NCBI GenBank assembly: GCA_019637095.1
Contig: JAHBWG010000089.1
Coordinates: 1-36,133 of the forward strand
DNA length: 36,133 bases
Direction of reading: 5' to 3'
From: Sandaracinaceae bacterium
Lineage (GTDB): Bacteria; Myxococcota_A; Polyangia; Polyangiales; Sandaracinaceae
Positions within the stretch are counted from its first letter, which is position 1, and each line of letters opens with the position of its first letter. The notes under the pieces were generated by a model that was not told the DNA's origin, made no database searches, and saw nothing but the letters and a program-made list of their open reading frames with translations. A program made the position numbers and the translations under genes. Positions 1-7,997 of this stretch are shown piece by piece.

Positions 1-1611
1 GAGCGGGTCGAGCTCGGCCGTCCTTTGCAGCGTATGCGGGTCGTACTCGTAGCGGGTCGAGGCGCCGTGCGGGTCGATGATCTCCGTCACGCACCCGAGG
101 AGATCCATCCGATACGTGGTCGTCTGGCCGAGCGAGTTGGTCACGCACGTGACCTTGCCGACCTTGTCGTACGCGAGCTCGTGATCGTAGATGCCGCCGT
201 CGCCCCACGTGCGGATGCACCACGCGTCCTGGCCGATGCCGTCGTAGCCGAAGTAGAACGAGAGGCGCTCGCGGTCCGTCTCGCGCGTGAGGAGGTGACC
301 GGCGTACTCGAGCTCCCAGAAGTTCCCCGAAGGGTCGGTGACCTGCACGAGGTCGCCGTGCTCGTCGTAGGTGTAGCGGCGGTGCTCGTAGTGGCCCTCG
401 CCGCGCGGCACCGGCAGCTTGATGCTGACCAGCCGGCCCGCGTCGTCGTGGACGAAGCGAAGCTGGCGCCGGCCGGAGTCGCGCACCCAGCTCAGGTGGC
501 CGCGCTCGTCGTAGTAGAGCTCGATGCGGTGGTGGCCGTCGCGCGTCTTGATCGCGAGCAGGCGTGCGACGCTCGGGTCGCCTCCTTCGACGGGGCCGAG
601 CTCGCGGCCGACGCCGTCGGCGCTCCACACCTCCCAGCGGTTGTCTCCCAGGCACCGGACCGTGAGCCGGTCGATCGGGTAGAACGACTCGTCACCGCGC
701 GCCATGCGGTGGTCGGGGAACTGGAAGGTGTCGACCTCGACCTCGCGCCCGTCCTCGGTGAGGTAGACGACCTTGCCGCGCTCTTCCCAGAGGCGCTGGT
801 CGAGCGAGTGGCTCCAGCCGTAGCCGAGTGGGCCGCTGCGCGCCGAGACGCCGGAGTTGTAGACGCGCTCGAAGCGCAGCGGGATGGGGCCCGGGAGCTC
901 GAAGTCGACTGCGTCGGTGAAGACACGTCCGCTCGCGACGTCGACGGGGTGGCCGGTGAGGAAGCAGACGAGGCGGCTGAGGAGGTTTCGGAGACGGTCC
1001 GAGCGCAGGAAGCTGAGGAGGTTGTTGAGCTGGTGGCTCACCCACGCGGTGCGGATGAACGCTCCTGCCGCCGACAGCGCGTCGAGCGTGGGTGGGCCGC
1101 CGACGAGCACTGGCAACCCCTTGGGCACCGCGAGCAGCACCGAGCTCGGCAGCCGCACCGGCTCACCGCAGCTCATCGCGAAGTCCCCGAGCCGGCAGAA
1201 GTTCGCGCCCATCACGTGCACGGTCTTGGAGCCGGTCACGAGGATCGCGTCGTCGCTCGGGATCGGGCTCGGGGCCGGCGGCGGCTTGTTCGGGATCATG
1301 AGCGGCATCACGTCGGGGATCGGCGCCCACGACGTGCCCGGCGGGATGAGGATGTGGCCGAAGCCCATCGCCTCGGTGCCCGTGTTGGCCGCGGGCAGCA
1401 GGTTCACGAGCACGGGGCCGGTCGGCGGTGACCCCGTGAGCTCGCCGATCACGCCCTGGATGAGGATCCCGACGGCGAGGCCGACTGGGTCGAAGACGAT
1501 CCCGACGAAGGGGTTGGGGAACGGCGTGGGGATCGGGCCCGCTGGCGTGGGCACCATCTCCCAGTGGATGTCGAGGCCGACGACCCCGTCCGTCTGTTTG
1601 CCGGCGAGCAT
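1..1611 (-). CDS. Rhs-family T6SS effector with PAAR-like N-terminus (partial, 3' end outside window)
   Basis: The minus strand stays open for 537 codons from the ATG at 1611 to the left edge, so the C-terminus is missing. The first ~150 residues are Pro/Gly-rich and contain a VTGSKTVHVMG...CRLGDFAMSCGEP stretch, which resembles PAAR-like (DUF4150) spike tips. A second block near residues 210-290 (GHPVDVASGRVF, then LPLRFERVYNS-like and GYGWSHSLDQRL) is the DUF6531 entry to an Rhs shell. After it come YD-type repeats such as YDERGHLSWVRDSGR and YTYDEHGDLVQVTDPSG. Known Rhs proteins form a cocoon around a C-terminal toxin and ride on VgrG; here the toxin domain and any immunity gene lie to the left of the window. 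The start overlaps the stop of the upstream TPR gene (TGATG), with GGAGGG nine bases upstream (1621-1626). Family assignment is firm; toxin activity is unknown. Confidence 0.9.
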   Translation of the reverse strand, partial: MLAGKQTDGVVGLDIHWEMVPTPAGPIPTPFPNPFVGIVFDPVGLAVGILIQGVIGELTGSPPTGPVLVNLLPAANTGTEAMGFGHILIPPGTSWAPIPDVMPLMIPNKPPPAPSPIPSDDAILVTGSKTVHVMGANFCRLGDFAMSCGEPVRLPSSVLLAVPKGLPVLVGGPPTLDALSAAGAFIRTAWVSHQLNNLLSFLRSDRLRNLLSRLVCFLTGHPVDVASGRVFTDAVDFELPGPIPLRFERVYNSGVSARSGPLGYGWSHSLDQRLWEERGKVVYLTEDGREVEVDTFQFPDHRMARGDESFYPIDRLTVRCLGDNRWEVWSADGVGRELGPVEGGDPSVARLLAIKTRDGHHRIELYYDERGHLSWVRDSGRRQLRFVHDDAGRLVSIKLPVPRGEGHYEHRRYTYDEHGDLVQVTDPSGNFWELEYAGHLLTRETDRERLSFYFGYDGIGQDAWCIRTWGDGGIYDHELAYDKVGKVTCVTNSLGQTTTYRMDLLGCVTEIIDPHGASTRYEYDPHTLQRTAELDPL

Positions 1612-3023
1612 CAGTAGAGGCCCTCCACCGAGCGCGGCATCCCCTCTTCGAGGCGGTTGGCCGTGTGCTCGAGCGAGTCGGCCTGCACGCCCAGGCCCTT
1701 GGCGCGCAGGCGCTCGGCCAGCTCCCGCGCGGCCCGCGGCGCGCTCGAGCTCGCCGCGACGTCCGGCTCCGCGTCTTCCGCGAGCTCGATCGCGCGACCG
1801 AAGCACTCGGCAGCCCGCTCGTCGAGCCCCGCGTGCGCGGCCATCTGCCCGGCGAGCCGCCAGCCCTCGATCGCGAGACCCGTCGCGTCGGCGCGCCGCG
1901 CGGCCTCCGCCGAGCGCGCGTAGTGCGCCGCCGCCTCGGGATGTCGGCGTTGCCGCGCCGTGATCACCGCGAGCGCGAGCTCGGCCTGCGCCGCCTCGAG
2001 CGGGCAGTCCCACTGCTCGGCGCGCTCGCTCGCCGACGCGTACTCGCGGGCCGCGTCGGCGTCCATCCCGGCCGCGAGCTCGTAGCCCGCGAGCACGAGG
2101 TGCTGGATGAGCGCCTCGCGCTTCGCACCCGCCTCGTACGCGAGGTGGCACGCCTGGCGCTGACAGTCGATCGCCGTCGGCCCGTTGCCCTCGCGAAGGT
2201 GCAGGGCCCCCGCGAGCACGTACTGCTGCATCCGAACGCCCGCCGCGCCGGCGAGCGCCGGGCTCACCCCCGCGGCGGCGAGCTCGATGTCGACGGCCTC
2301 CTGCTGCTCCGGCGTCGGCTCCCGCTCGCCGGGACGCGGAGGCACGACGACGCCGCGCGGCCACGCCGCGCCCGCCCGCGCGGGCCCGGGGAGCGCGGGG
2401 TCCACCGAGCGCATCAGCGCGTTCAGGTCCTGTGCGAACGCGGCGTCGTCGCGCTCGCAGCGAGACCGGAGCGCCGCGCCGCCGAGCTCCTCGTGCAGCC
2501 GCGGGAGGTCGGCCTCGCCGAGCTCCACCACCACGAAGCGCGCGCGCGTCAGCTCGGGGCGGCGCAGCAGCTCGACGAGCTCGCCCTCGAACGCCGCGGC
2601 GTCGTCCACGCGCGTCGGCGCGAGCACGACGACGAGCCCGTCGAGCGGAGGCCGCAGCGCCGACAGGACCAGGTTCAGCCACCCCCCGAACGCGGCGAGC
2701 GGGTCGCCCGAGGCCGGACGCTGCCCGCTGAGCGAGCCGAGCTCGAGCCCCGTCTCTGCCATGACGCGCACGCGGCCCTCCCAGTCCTCGACCATCCGCC
2801 GCGCGCGCGAGCTCCAGCCGTGGTCGGCGCGCAGGAACGGATCCTCGAGGACCGTGAACGGGCTCCGGTTGGCGGGGAGCGCCTCCATCCCCGCAATCAC
2901 CTTCAGCGCCGCCCCCCGCAGGCCCGGCGAGGCGGTGACGTGCAGGAGACGCAGCTCGGTCGCGCGGACGAACCACCGCAGGTCGTCCTCGAGCGCGCGT
3001 AGCGGCTTGGCGAGCGACTCCAT
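1611..3023 (-). CDS. TPR-repeat protein between vgrG and rhs, probable effector adaptor/chaperone
   Basis: The protein is 470 aa and begins MESLAKPLRALEDDL. Residues 1-230 form a domain I do not recognise; it includes a hydrophobic-strand segment (LDGLVVVLAPTRVDD, then ARFVVVELGEADLP) that looks like an alpha/beta fold. From about residue 265 to 420 there are helix pairs with TPR spacing (AIDCQRQACHLAYEAG, AEQWDCPLEAAQAELAL, HPEAAAHYARSAEAARRAD, DERAAECFGRAIELAED). Both ends are coupled by one-base TGATG overlaps, upstream to vgrG and downstream to rhs. This position is where other T6SS loci keep an effector-loading adaptor (Tap/DUF4123, EagR/DUF1795, PRK06147-type), but no such motif is visible. 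An adaptor role is therefore inference from position plus the TPR fold. The reading frame remains open upstream into vgrG, but that extension is a shadow. Confidence 0.85.
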   Translation of the reverse strand: MESLAKPLRALEDDLRWFVRATELRLLHVTASPGLRGAALKVIAGMEALPANRSPFTVLEDPFLRADHGWSSRARRMVEDWEGRVRVMAETGLELGSLSGQRPASGDPLAAFGGWLNLVLSALRPPLDGLVVVLAPTRVDDAAAFEGELVELLRRPELTRARFVVVELGEADLPRLHEELGGAALRSRCERDDAAFAQDLNALMRSVDPALPGPARAGAAWPRGVVVPPRPGEREPTPEQQEAVDIELAAAGVSPALAGAAGVRMQQYVLAGALHLREGNGPTAIDCQRQACHLAYEAGAKREALIQHLVLAGYELAAGMDADAAREYASASERAEQWDCPLEAAQAELALAVITARQRRHPEAAAHYARSAEAARRADATGLAIEGWRLAGQMAAHAGLDERAAECFGRAIELAEDAEPDVAASSSAPRAARELAERLRAKGLGVQADSLEHTANRLEEGMPRSVEGLY

Positions 3024-5749
3024 CAGTTGATCTTCACGAGCAGGCCGGTGATCTCGTTCATCGTCTGCGCCGAGGACGTGACCTTGGGCCCCGAGGTGGT
3101 CACCCCGCTCGGCCCGAGCTCGATCGACGACGGCCCCGCGCTGAGCGTGATCTTCTGGGTCGTCATCTCGATCTTGCAGCCGCCGACCTCGATCTCGACC
3201 TTGGTCGCCGCGGTCAGCTTCACGTTGCCGTCGTTCTTGAGGACGTACTCCGAGCCTCCGGTCTTGATCGTCACCTCTTTGCCGGACTCGAGGTAGGTCT
3301 TGAGCCCGTCCATCCGGAGCTTCTCGGAGTCGCCCTGCACGAGGTCGAACTTGTTGGTGATGCTGACCGTGCGCTCGCCGGTGAACTCCTCGACACGATC
3401 GGCCCCCTCCGCCACCCGGAGCACGTCGTCGCCCTTGATCACGACCTCGCGGCCCTTGACGACGAGCTGGTCCTCGCGCCCCGTGACCTTGATCGTGCGG
3501 TCGTCGCCGATCTCGATCGTCTCGTTGTGCGTGATCTTGGTGATCCGATCGCTCTTGAACGTGAGGTCCTCGTTGCCGAACACCGTCTCGGTGCGGTCGG
3601 CCTGGATCTCCACGGTCTCGGACTTCTCGACCGTCTTGTCGCGGGTGCCCTTGACGGTGAGCTTCTGGTCGTTGCCGACCGTCTCGGTGTGGTCGTGGTC
3701 GACGGTGTTCGACTGGTCGACCTTCACGTGCGTCGAGTGGCAGTGCTCGACGACCTCGTTGTAGTCCTTCTGAGCGTGAACGAAGATGAACTCGTTGCCG
3801 GCGTCGTCCTCGAACCGGATCTCGTTGAACCCGTCGCTGTCGGGAGATGACTTGGTGCGAATCAGCGACTGCGTCTTCTTCGCGTCGAGCTCGACGCCGA
3901 CCCGGTTGGCGCCGTTGTAGACGCACCCGGTCACGAGCGGTCGGTCCGGGTTCCCGCCGAGGAAGCTGACGAGCACCTCCATGCCGATCCGCGGGAGGAA
4001 GAACGTGCCGAAACCGGGACCCGCCCAGTTGTGCGAGAGGCGCATCCAACAGCTCGAGGACTCCGCGTCGCGCTCGTGGTGGCGGTCCCAGGGGAAATGA
4101 ACCCGCACCCGCCCGTGCAAATCGGTATGGATCTCCTGCCCCGAGGGGCCCACGACGGTGGCGATCTCCGGCCCGTGGACGATGGGCGGGCGCGTGCGGC
4201 GCGCCGGCCGGTACTCCATCGCGATGGGCACGAGCTGGAGGCTCGCCTCGAAGTGCCCGGAGGTCCCTGCCGTCGCCGAGCCATGCGAGCTCGAGGCGAC
4301 GACGAGGTAGCGCTGATCGTGCTCGGCCTCCGGACAACCGCGCAGGGCCAACGTCGTGCCCGGGACCGCAGTGACGACCGTCGAAGACGTCTCCCAGTGT
4401 TGGCGCGCGAGGTCTTGCCGTTCACGCCGGAGCCTGGCCTGCGTCGGGCCGGTGTGATCGCCGTACTGCGTCCCGTCGAACGAATGGAGCACGAGCGCGT
4501 CGGTGTGGTCGAACGTCTCGAGCGCTGGCGGGGTGTGTTCGCCGTGCCCTGCGTCAGCGCTCTGCACCTCCAGCGCGGGCCGGGTCCAGTCGTGGTCGGC
4601 CACGACGATGTCGGTCGGACCGACCTCCACGCGGTGAGTGAAGCCGTAGACCGCTTCGCCGTCCGGCGCGAGCTCCGGCCGCTCGTGGTAAGGGGCTTCG
4701 CCTTCGTCGCTCGCCCTCGCCTGGCTCAGGCTCCCCGTGCCGTCCGCGAGCCGTAGCGTCTCCGAATCCGTCTCATGATCGAAGTAGAAGAAGATTCCTT
4801 CCGCCTCACAGAGCCGAGTGACGAAGTGCAGCATCGACTCGTCGTACTGCACGATGTACTCACGTCGCTCGTAGCGGCGTTGGAGATCCTCGTCGACGAT
4901 CGCGCGACCGCGTTCGCCGAGCGCGCGCTCGAAGACCTCCTTGATCACGTCCACGACGGTCACGTCCTGGAAGATCCGGCTGTCCTGGATGCAACCAAGC
5001 AACGCCATCGCTGGCGTGACCCGGAGGTAGACGCGCAGTTCGTCCTCATCCGGTGTCGGCTCGACCCGTGCATGCCAGACGATGCCCTTGAAGTAGCGGG
5101 TGTGCTCTCCGACCCGCCGCTCGATCGTGAGCTCGACGTCCTTCTGCAGCAGTTCCGCCTCGTCGACGGGGCCGTCGTAGCGCGCCTCGATCTCGCACGT
5201 CGGGACCGCGTTCAACGCCTCGCTGAGGCTGACGTGCTCGACGCCCCAGCGGCCCGCCGCCCCATCGACCTCGAGGTGGTACTCGATCTGGTCGGCCCGC
5301 TCCGTCGCACCGGAGGACACGCCGGAGCCGTCGCGCGCCTCGGAGGCGGACTGTGCGGCGCCCGCACCCGGCGCGCGAGTCGCGGCCCGCCCCTCCCCGC
5401 TCGAGGAGATCCCCTGAGTGCCGCGAGCCGCTTCGGCGGCGCCGCGGCCCGCGCTGTCGGCGCCGCCCGCGAGGGAGCGGCCCGCCCCGACGAGCGCCGA
5501 CGCTACCCCCGCGACGGCACCCGCTGTTCGGAGCGCCTCTCTGGTCTCGCCTTCTTCGGCACCGAGTGCACCGGACGCTACATCGAGCCCCGCGCCGGCC
5601 GCGCCGAGGCCCGCCCCGACCGCCCCTGCGGCGTCGCCGTCGGCGGCGCGCGTAGTCGTCTCGACCGCGCCGGTCACCGCGCGCGTCGCCTGTCCCGCGG
5701 TAGCGGCGGCGCCGTCCGCGGTGTCGCCTGGGGTCGATTCGTCGCTCAT
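3023..5749 (-). CDS. vgrG: VgrG type VI secretion spike protein with low-complexity N-terminal extension
   Basis: The 908-aa protein has the VgrG order. A gp27-like hub spans about residues 153-500, with motifs such as YFKGIVWHARVEPT and REYIVQYDESMLHFVTRLCE and a FFYFDHE strand. An OB/gp5-like part follows at about 520-610 (GRVRVHFPWDRHHERD, SHNWAGPGFGTFFLPRIGME, GNPDRPLVTGCVYN). Then comes a long repetitive beta-helix of T-V-x-x-D type repeats from about 640 to 860. VgrG trimers cap the T6SS tube and carry effectors; in this operon the likely cargo is the PAAR-Rhs protein. Residues 1-152 are an Ala/Gly-rich extension absent from standard VgrG (see findings). The ATG at 5749 is the only good start: an in-frame stop lies 17 codons upstream, at 5801-5803. 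No Shine-Dalgarno precedes it, and a 17-codon ORF stops one base before the ATG. Confidence 0.95.
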   Translation of the reverse strand: MSDESTPGDTADGAAATAGQATRAVTGAVETTTRAADGDAAGAVGAGLGAAGAGLDVASGALGAEEGETREALRTAGAVAGVASALVGAGRSLAGGADSAGRGAAEAARGTQGISSSGEGRAATRAPGAGAAQSASEARDGSGVSSGATERADQIEYHLEVDGAAGRWGVEHVSLSEALNAVPTCEIEARYDGPVDEAELLQKDVELTIERRVGEHTRYFKGIVWHARVEPTPDEDELRVYLRVTPAMALLGCIQDSRIFQDVTVVDVIKEVFERALGERGRAIVDEDLQRRYERREYIVQYDESMLHFVTRLCEAEGIFFYFDHETDSETLRLADGTGSLSQARASDEGEAPYHERPELAPDGEAVYGFTHRVEVGPTDIVVADHDWTRPALEVQSADAGHGEHTPPALETFDHTDALVLHSFDGTQYGDHTGPTQARLRRERQDLARQHWETSSTVVTAVPGTTLALRGCPEAEHDQRYLVVASSSHGSATAGTSGHFEASLQLVPIAMEYRPARRTRPPIVHGPEIATVVGPSGQEIHTDLHGRVRVHFPWDRHHERDAESSSCWMRLSHNWAGPGFGTFFLPRIGMEVLVSFLGGNPDRPLVTGCVYNGANRVGVELDAKKTQSLIRTKSSPDSDGFNEIRFEDDAGNEFIFVHAQKDYNEVVEHCHSTHVKVDQSNTVDHDHTETVGNDQKLTVKGTRDKTVEKSETVEIQADRTETVFGNEDLTFKSDRITKITHNETIEIGDDRTIKVTGREDQLVVKGREVVIKGDDVLRVAEGADRVEEFTGERTVSITNKFDLVQGDSEKLRMDGLKTYLESGKEVTIKTGGSEYVLKNDGNVKLTAATKVEIEVGGCKIEMTTQKITLSAGPSSIELGPSGVTTSGPKVTSSAQTMNEITGLLVKIN

Positions 5750-5750
5750 G

Positions 5751-5804
5751 TCAGCAATACTCGAGGAAAGGGTTGAAGGGACAGCGGTCGATGGGAACCG
5801 TCAC
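5751..5804 (-). CDS. 17-codon ORF linking the small Cys-rich gene to vgrG
   Basis: Starting with the GTG that overlaps the preceding stop (GTGA, 5801-5804), this frame reads VTVPIDRCPFNPFLEYC and ends in TGA one base before the vgrG ATG. It exactly fills the gap between the two genes. Because vgrG has no visible Shine-Dalgarno, the peptide may serve only to carry ribosomes to vgrG. It may equally be an untranslated spacer; nothing else supports it. Confidence 0.3.
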   Translation of the reverse strand: MTVPIDRCPFNPFLEYC

Positions 5805-6070
5805 GGCCTGCGACCACGGTACATGGTGACAATCGCCAGGGGCAGCAGGAGCGCCGTCGAGGCGCCGCGGAGCTGACTGCATCCGCCGCAGCCCGATGGC
5901 TCGGGAAGCCCCGCGTGGGGGTCGCGGGGAGCGGGGCCGGTGACGCACTCCCCCACGGGGCACGCCCTCCCGGTCGGACGCCGGCCCCGCACGATGATGA
6001 AGTCGCGACGTCCCTCGCCGGAGCTGCCGCCGGTGAGCACTCGGTAGGGGGCTCGAGACGGCATTGTCAT
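5801..6070 (-). CDS. Small Cys-rich protein with MYXO-CTERM-like C-terminal tail
   Basis: This 89-aa protein starts at an ATG that overlaps the upstream stop (ATGA, 6067-6070), with GGGAG a few bases upstream. Residues 37-42 are CPVGEC. The C-terminus is tripartite: a Gly/Cys motif (GCGGC, 60-64), a hydrophobic stretch of about 15 residues (STALLLPLAIVTMY, 71-84) and a short basic end (RGRR). That is the layout of MYXO-CTERM sorting tails, which are known in myxobacteria as surface-anchoring signals. Unlike typical members it has no N-terminal signal peptide, so it may instead be a tail-anchored inner-membrane protein. It sits between a secreted membrane-anchored protein and vgrG in one coupled operon. 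Function unknown. Confidence 0.65.
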   Translation of the reverse strand: MTMPSRAPYRVLTGGSSGEGRRDFIIVRGRRPTGRACPVGECVTGPAPRDPHAGLPEPSGCGGCSQLRGASTALLLPLAIVTMYRGRRP

Positions 6071-7155
6071 CCGCTCCCGAGCGTTCCGCGTCGACGCAAG
6101 GCCCACCAGCCTGCGACCCCCACCAAGCAGCCGGCCACGAGGGACACGAGAGCGATGCGGGCCCATGCCTGACCGCCCTCGTCGCGACCGCCCGTAGCCT
6201 TCAGTCGCGGTGACTGCTGGAGAGCGCATCGTCCAACCGCCCACCCCGCCGGCCCCGCCGTCGCGAGCAACCCGCGGAGGCGCTCGAAGGAAGCCGGTGA
6301 CGCGGCCTGAGCCAACAGGTCGTAGCCCTGCCCTTCCTCCGCAGGCACGCAGGCGGGGTGCATGGAGAGAGAGAGCGTGTACCGCTCCCGGTCGATGTGC
6401 GCACGCACCGGGCGCCCGCGAAACACGACCTTGTCGTTGGGGAGGGCCGAGCCCCCTCGCGCCGTGAGGCTGACCGACAACTGGATCTCTCGCTGACCCG
6501 CCGGCGCGAGCTCGGCGCACCAGATGTCGGCCCCGCACGCGCGACCTCGGGAGGCCGTCCAGCAGGCCATCGGGTGCTCGGGAACTGGGCGCAGTACCGC
6601 GTAACCCACCTCGACCGGCGCAGACCCCACCTCGAGGGGACGGAGCGAAGCGACGGCGCCGCGCAGCGCGGCCTCACCGCCCGGCGCGGTCACCGCCAGC
6701 ACACGCCGGTCCGGGTGCTCGACCGCGGCGACGAGCACGGTGCCGACGGAATCCCGGCAAGCGAAGAACGCATGCCTGAACCCGCTGGAAGCGAAGCCCT
6801 CGTCGACCAGGCTGCATGGACCATGGGAAGGTACGCCTCCCGCGGGAGGGCGCGATGAGTCGAGATCGAGCAGCCACGGCGCACCGCGCCGATCGATCGG
6901 GCCGACGATCGCCGTCTCGTAGAAGAGGACGTCTCCAGACGGATCGACGCTCTGGTCTGACGGCAGCACGACGGCGTACTGATCGTGCGGCGGCACGGAA
7001 GGGTCGAGCCGGCCCGGCCAGAGCCGGCTACCCTCGGGGAGCTCCACCGTCCAGCGATCTCCGAGCGCAGCTCGCGGCGCCTCGATGGCCGGTGGCTCGG
7101 CGGCGGCGGGTACCGAGATGGCGAGCAGTCCCACGAGGATGAACCCCCTTCTCAT
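6067..7155 (-). CDS. Secreted protein with C-terminal membrane anchor, unknown function
   Basis: The 362-aa protein starts MRRGFILVGLLAISVPAAAE, a clear signal peptide. The mature part has no family motif I recognise; it is beta-rich with several Cys (CSLVDEGF, FFACRDS, MACWTASRGRACGADIWCAEL). Near the C-terminus there is one membrane segment (ARIALVSLVAGCLVGVAGWW, about 330-350) followed by LRRRGTLGSG, so the bulk should face the periplasm or outside. I chose the ATG at 7155 because it overlaps the upstream stop (ATGA), as elsewhere in this operon; an in-frame ATG at 7167 would add four residues. Its stop overlaps the next start. The third-position composition is visibly less GC-rich than in the genes right of 10 kb. 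Confidence 0.85.
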   Translation of the reverse strand: MRRGFILVGLLAISVPAAAEPPAIEAPRAALGDRWTVELPEGSRLWPGRLDPSVPPHDQYAVVLPSDQSVDPSGDVLFYETAIVGPIDRRGAPWLLDLDSSRPPAGGVPSHGPCSLVDEGFASSGFRHAFFACRDSVGTVLVAAVEHPDRRVLAVTAPGGEAALRGAVASLRPLEVGSAPVEVGYAVLRPVPEHPMACWTASRGRACGADIWCAELAPAGQREIQLSVSLTARGGSALPNDKVVFRGRPVRAHIDRERYTLSLSMHPACVPAEEGQGYDLLAQAASPASFERLRGLLATAGPAGWAVGRCALQQSPRLKATGGRDEGGQAWARIALVSLVAGCLVGVAGWWALRRRGTLGSG

Positions 7156-7997
7156 CGCCACCCGCACCCTCGGTTCGGATAGTCAGGACGACCCAAGTCG
7201 GTGACGAAGTAGCGTACACCGTGCATCGAACTGATGCCCGCCCGATGCGGTGCCTCGAGAACTCGGAGGACAAGATTGCGTGCAAGGGTCTGGCCGAGCC
7301 ATGCCGCTCCGGGAGCGAAAACGCGGCCGCCGGGGGAGTCGGGAGCGAGGCGGTGTCGATCAGCGTCCACGTCGGCCATGATGTTCCGCTCCCAACCCGG
7401 AAGGCTCAATGTCCGGTACGAGCGGCCGCGAGAGTCCCTCACGAGTCTCGGGGTGGTTCCGCTCGCGTCGAGGCCGTCCTCGAGGCCCCCGCCGGCATAC
7501 GTATGCCCGAGGCCTAGGCCGTGACCGATCTCATGCGCGAGCGTGAGTGACCGGCGCGGGCCTTGGCTATCGAGCCAGACATTGTAGCTGGTCCAACGAA
7601 TGATGGCGGTCCCGGAGAACTCGGAGCGATAGCCTCCCGTGCTAGCCAGCACTAGCACGAGGCCTCTGTGGTAGTCCGGGTGTCGCTGGAGCACGGTATC
7701 GACGCGCGTCACGTGCTCACCGCTGGCGCGTGACCAGATGACGTGGGAGGCATCGGGAAACCCGTCAGCGGGCCGCGATCTTCGCTGGGAGATCCGGAAG
7801 CAGAGACGGTACCGACTCCCGTAGAGATCGATCGTCTCAGACTGGCGATTCCACCATGACACCTGCTCGTCGATGGTCGATGAAACGCGCTCGGCTGGAA
7901 CCGCAGCGTCCGCTTGCACGCGGTGAACCGCGAGAGTCATGGAGCCGAGCACCAAGATCGGGCTATGCCCATGGTCTACGGTCCATGCAACACTCAC
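7152..7997 (-). CDS. Secreted metzincin-type zinc protease
   Basis: Residues 155-165 read HEIGHGLGLGH, the extended HExxHxxGxxH zinc motif (H155, H159 and H165 as ligands, E156 as catalytic base). NIMADVD at 206-212 fits the Met-turn that follows in metzincins. The N-terminus (PILVLGSMTLAVHRVQADA) is a plausible signal peptide with cleavage after Ala-Asp-Ala, so the enzyme is expected outside the cytoplasm. Size (281 aa) fits a compact matrixin/archaemetzincin-like catalytic domain without accessory domains. The start is the GTG at 7997, preceded by GAGG about six bases upstream; the stop overlaps the next gene (ATGA). It heads the coupled run that ends in vgrG-TPR-rhs. It could be a secreted effector, a processing protease for its neighbours, or only a co-transcribed exoenzyme. 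Confidence 0.88.
   Translation of the reverse strand: MSVAWTVDHGHSPILVLGSMTLAVHRVQADAAVPAERVSSTIDEQVSWWNRQSETIDLYGSRYRLCFRISQRRSRPADGFPDASHVIWSRASGEHVTRVDTVLQRHPDYHRGLVLVLASTGGYRSEFSGTAIIRWTSYNVWLDSQGPRRSLTLAHEIGHGLGLGHTYAGGGLEDGLDASGTTPRLVRDSRGRSYRTLSLPGWERNIMADVDADRHRLAPDSPGGRVFAPGAAWLGQTLARNLVLRVLEAPHRAGISSMHGVRYFVTDLGRPDYPNRGCGWR

Noticed and set aside
3024-4337. N-terminal extension of the TPR protein frame into vgrG
   Set aside because: The extension reads Arg/Gly/His repeats and overlaps the VgrG domains; the TGATG start at 3023 is far better.
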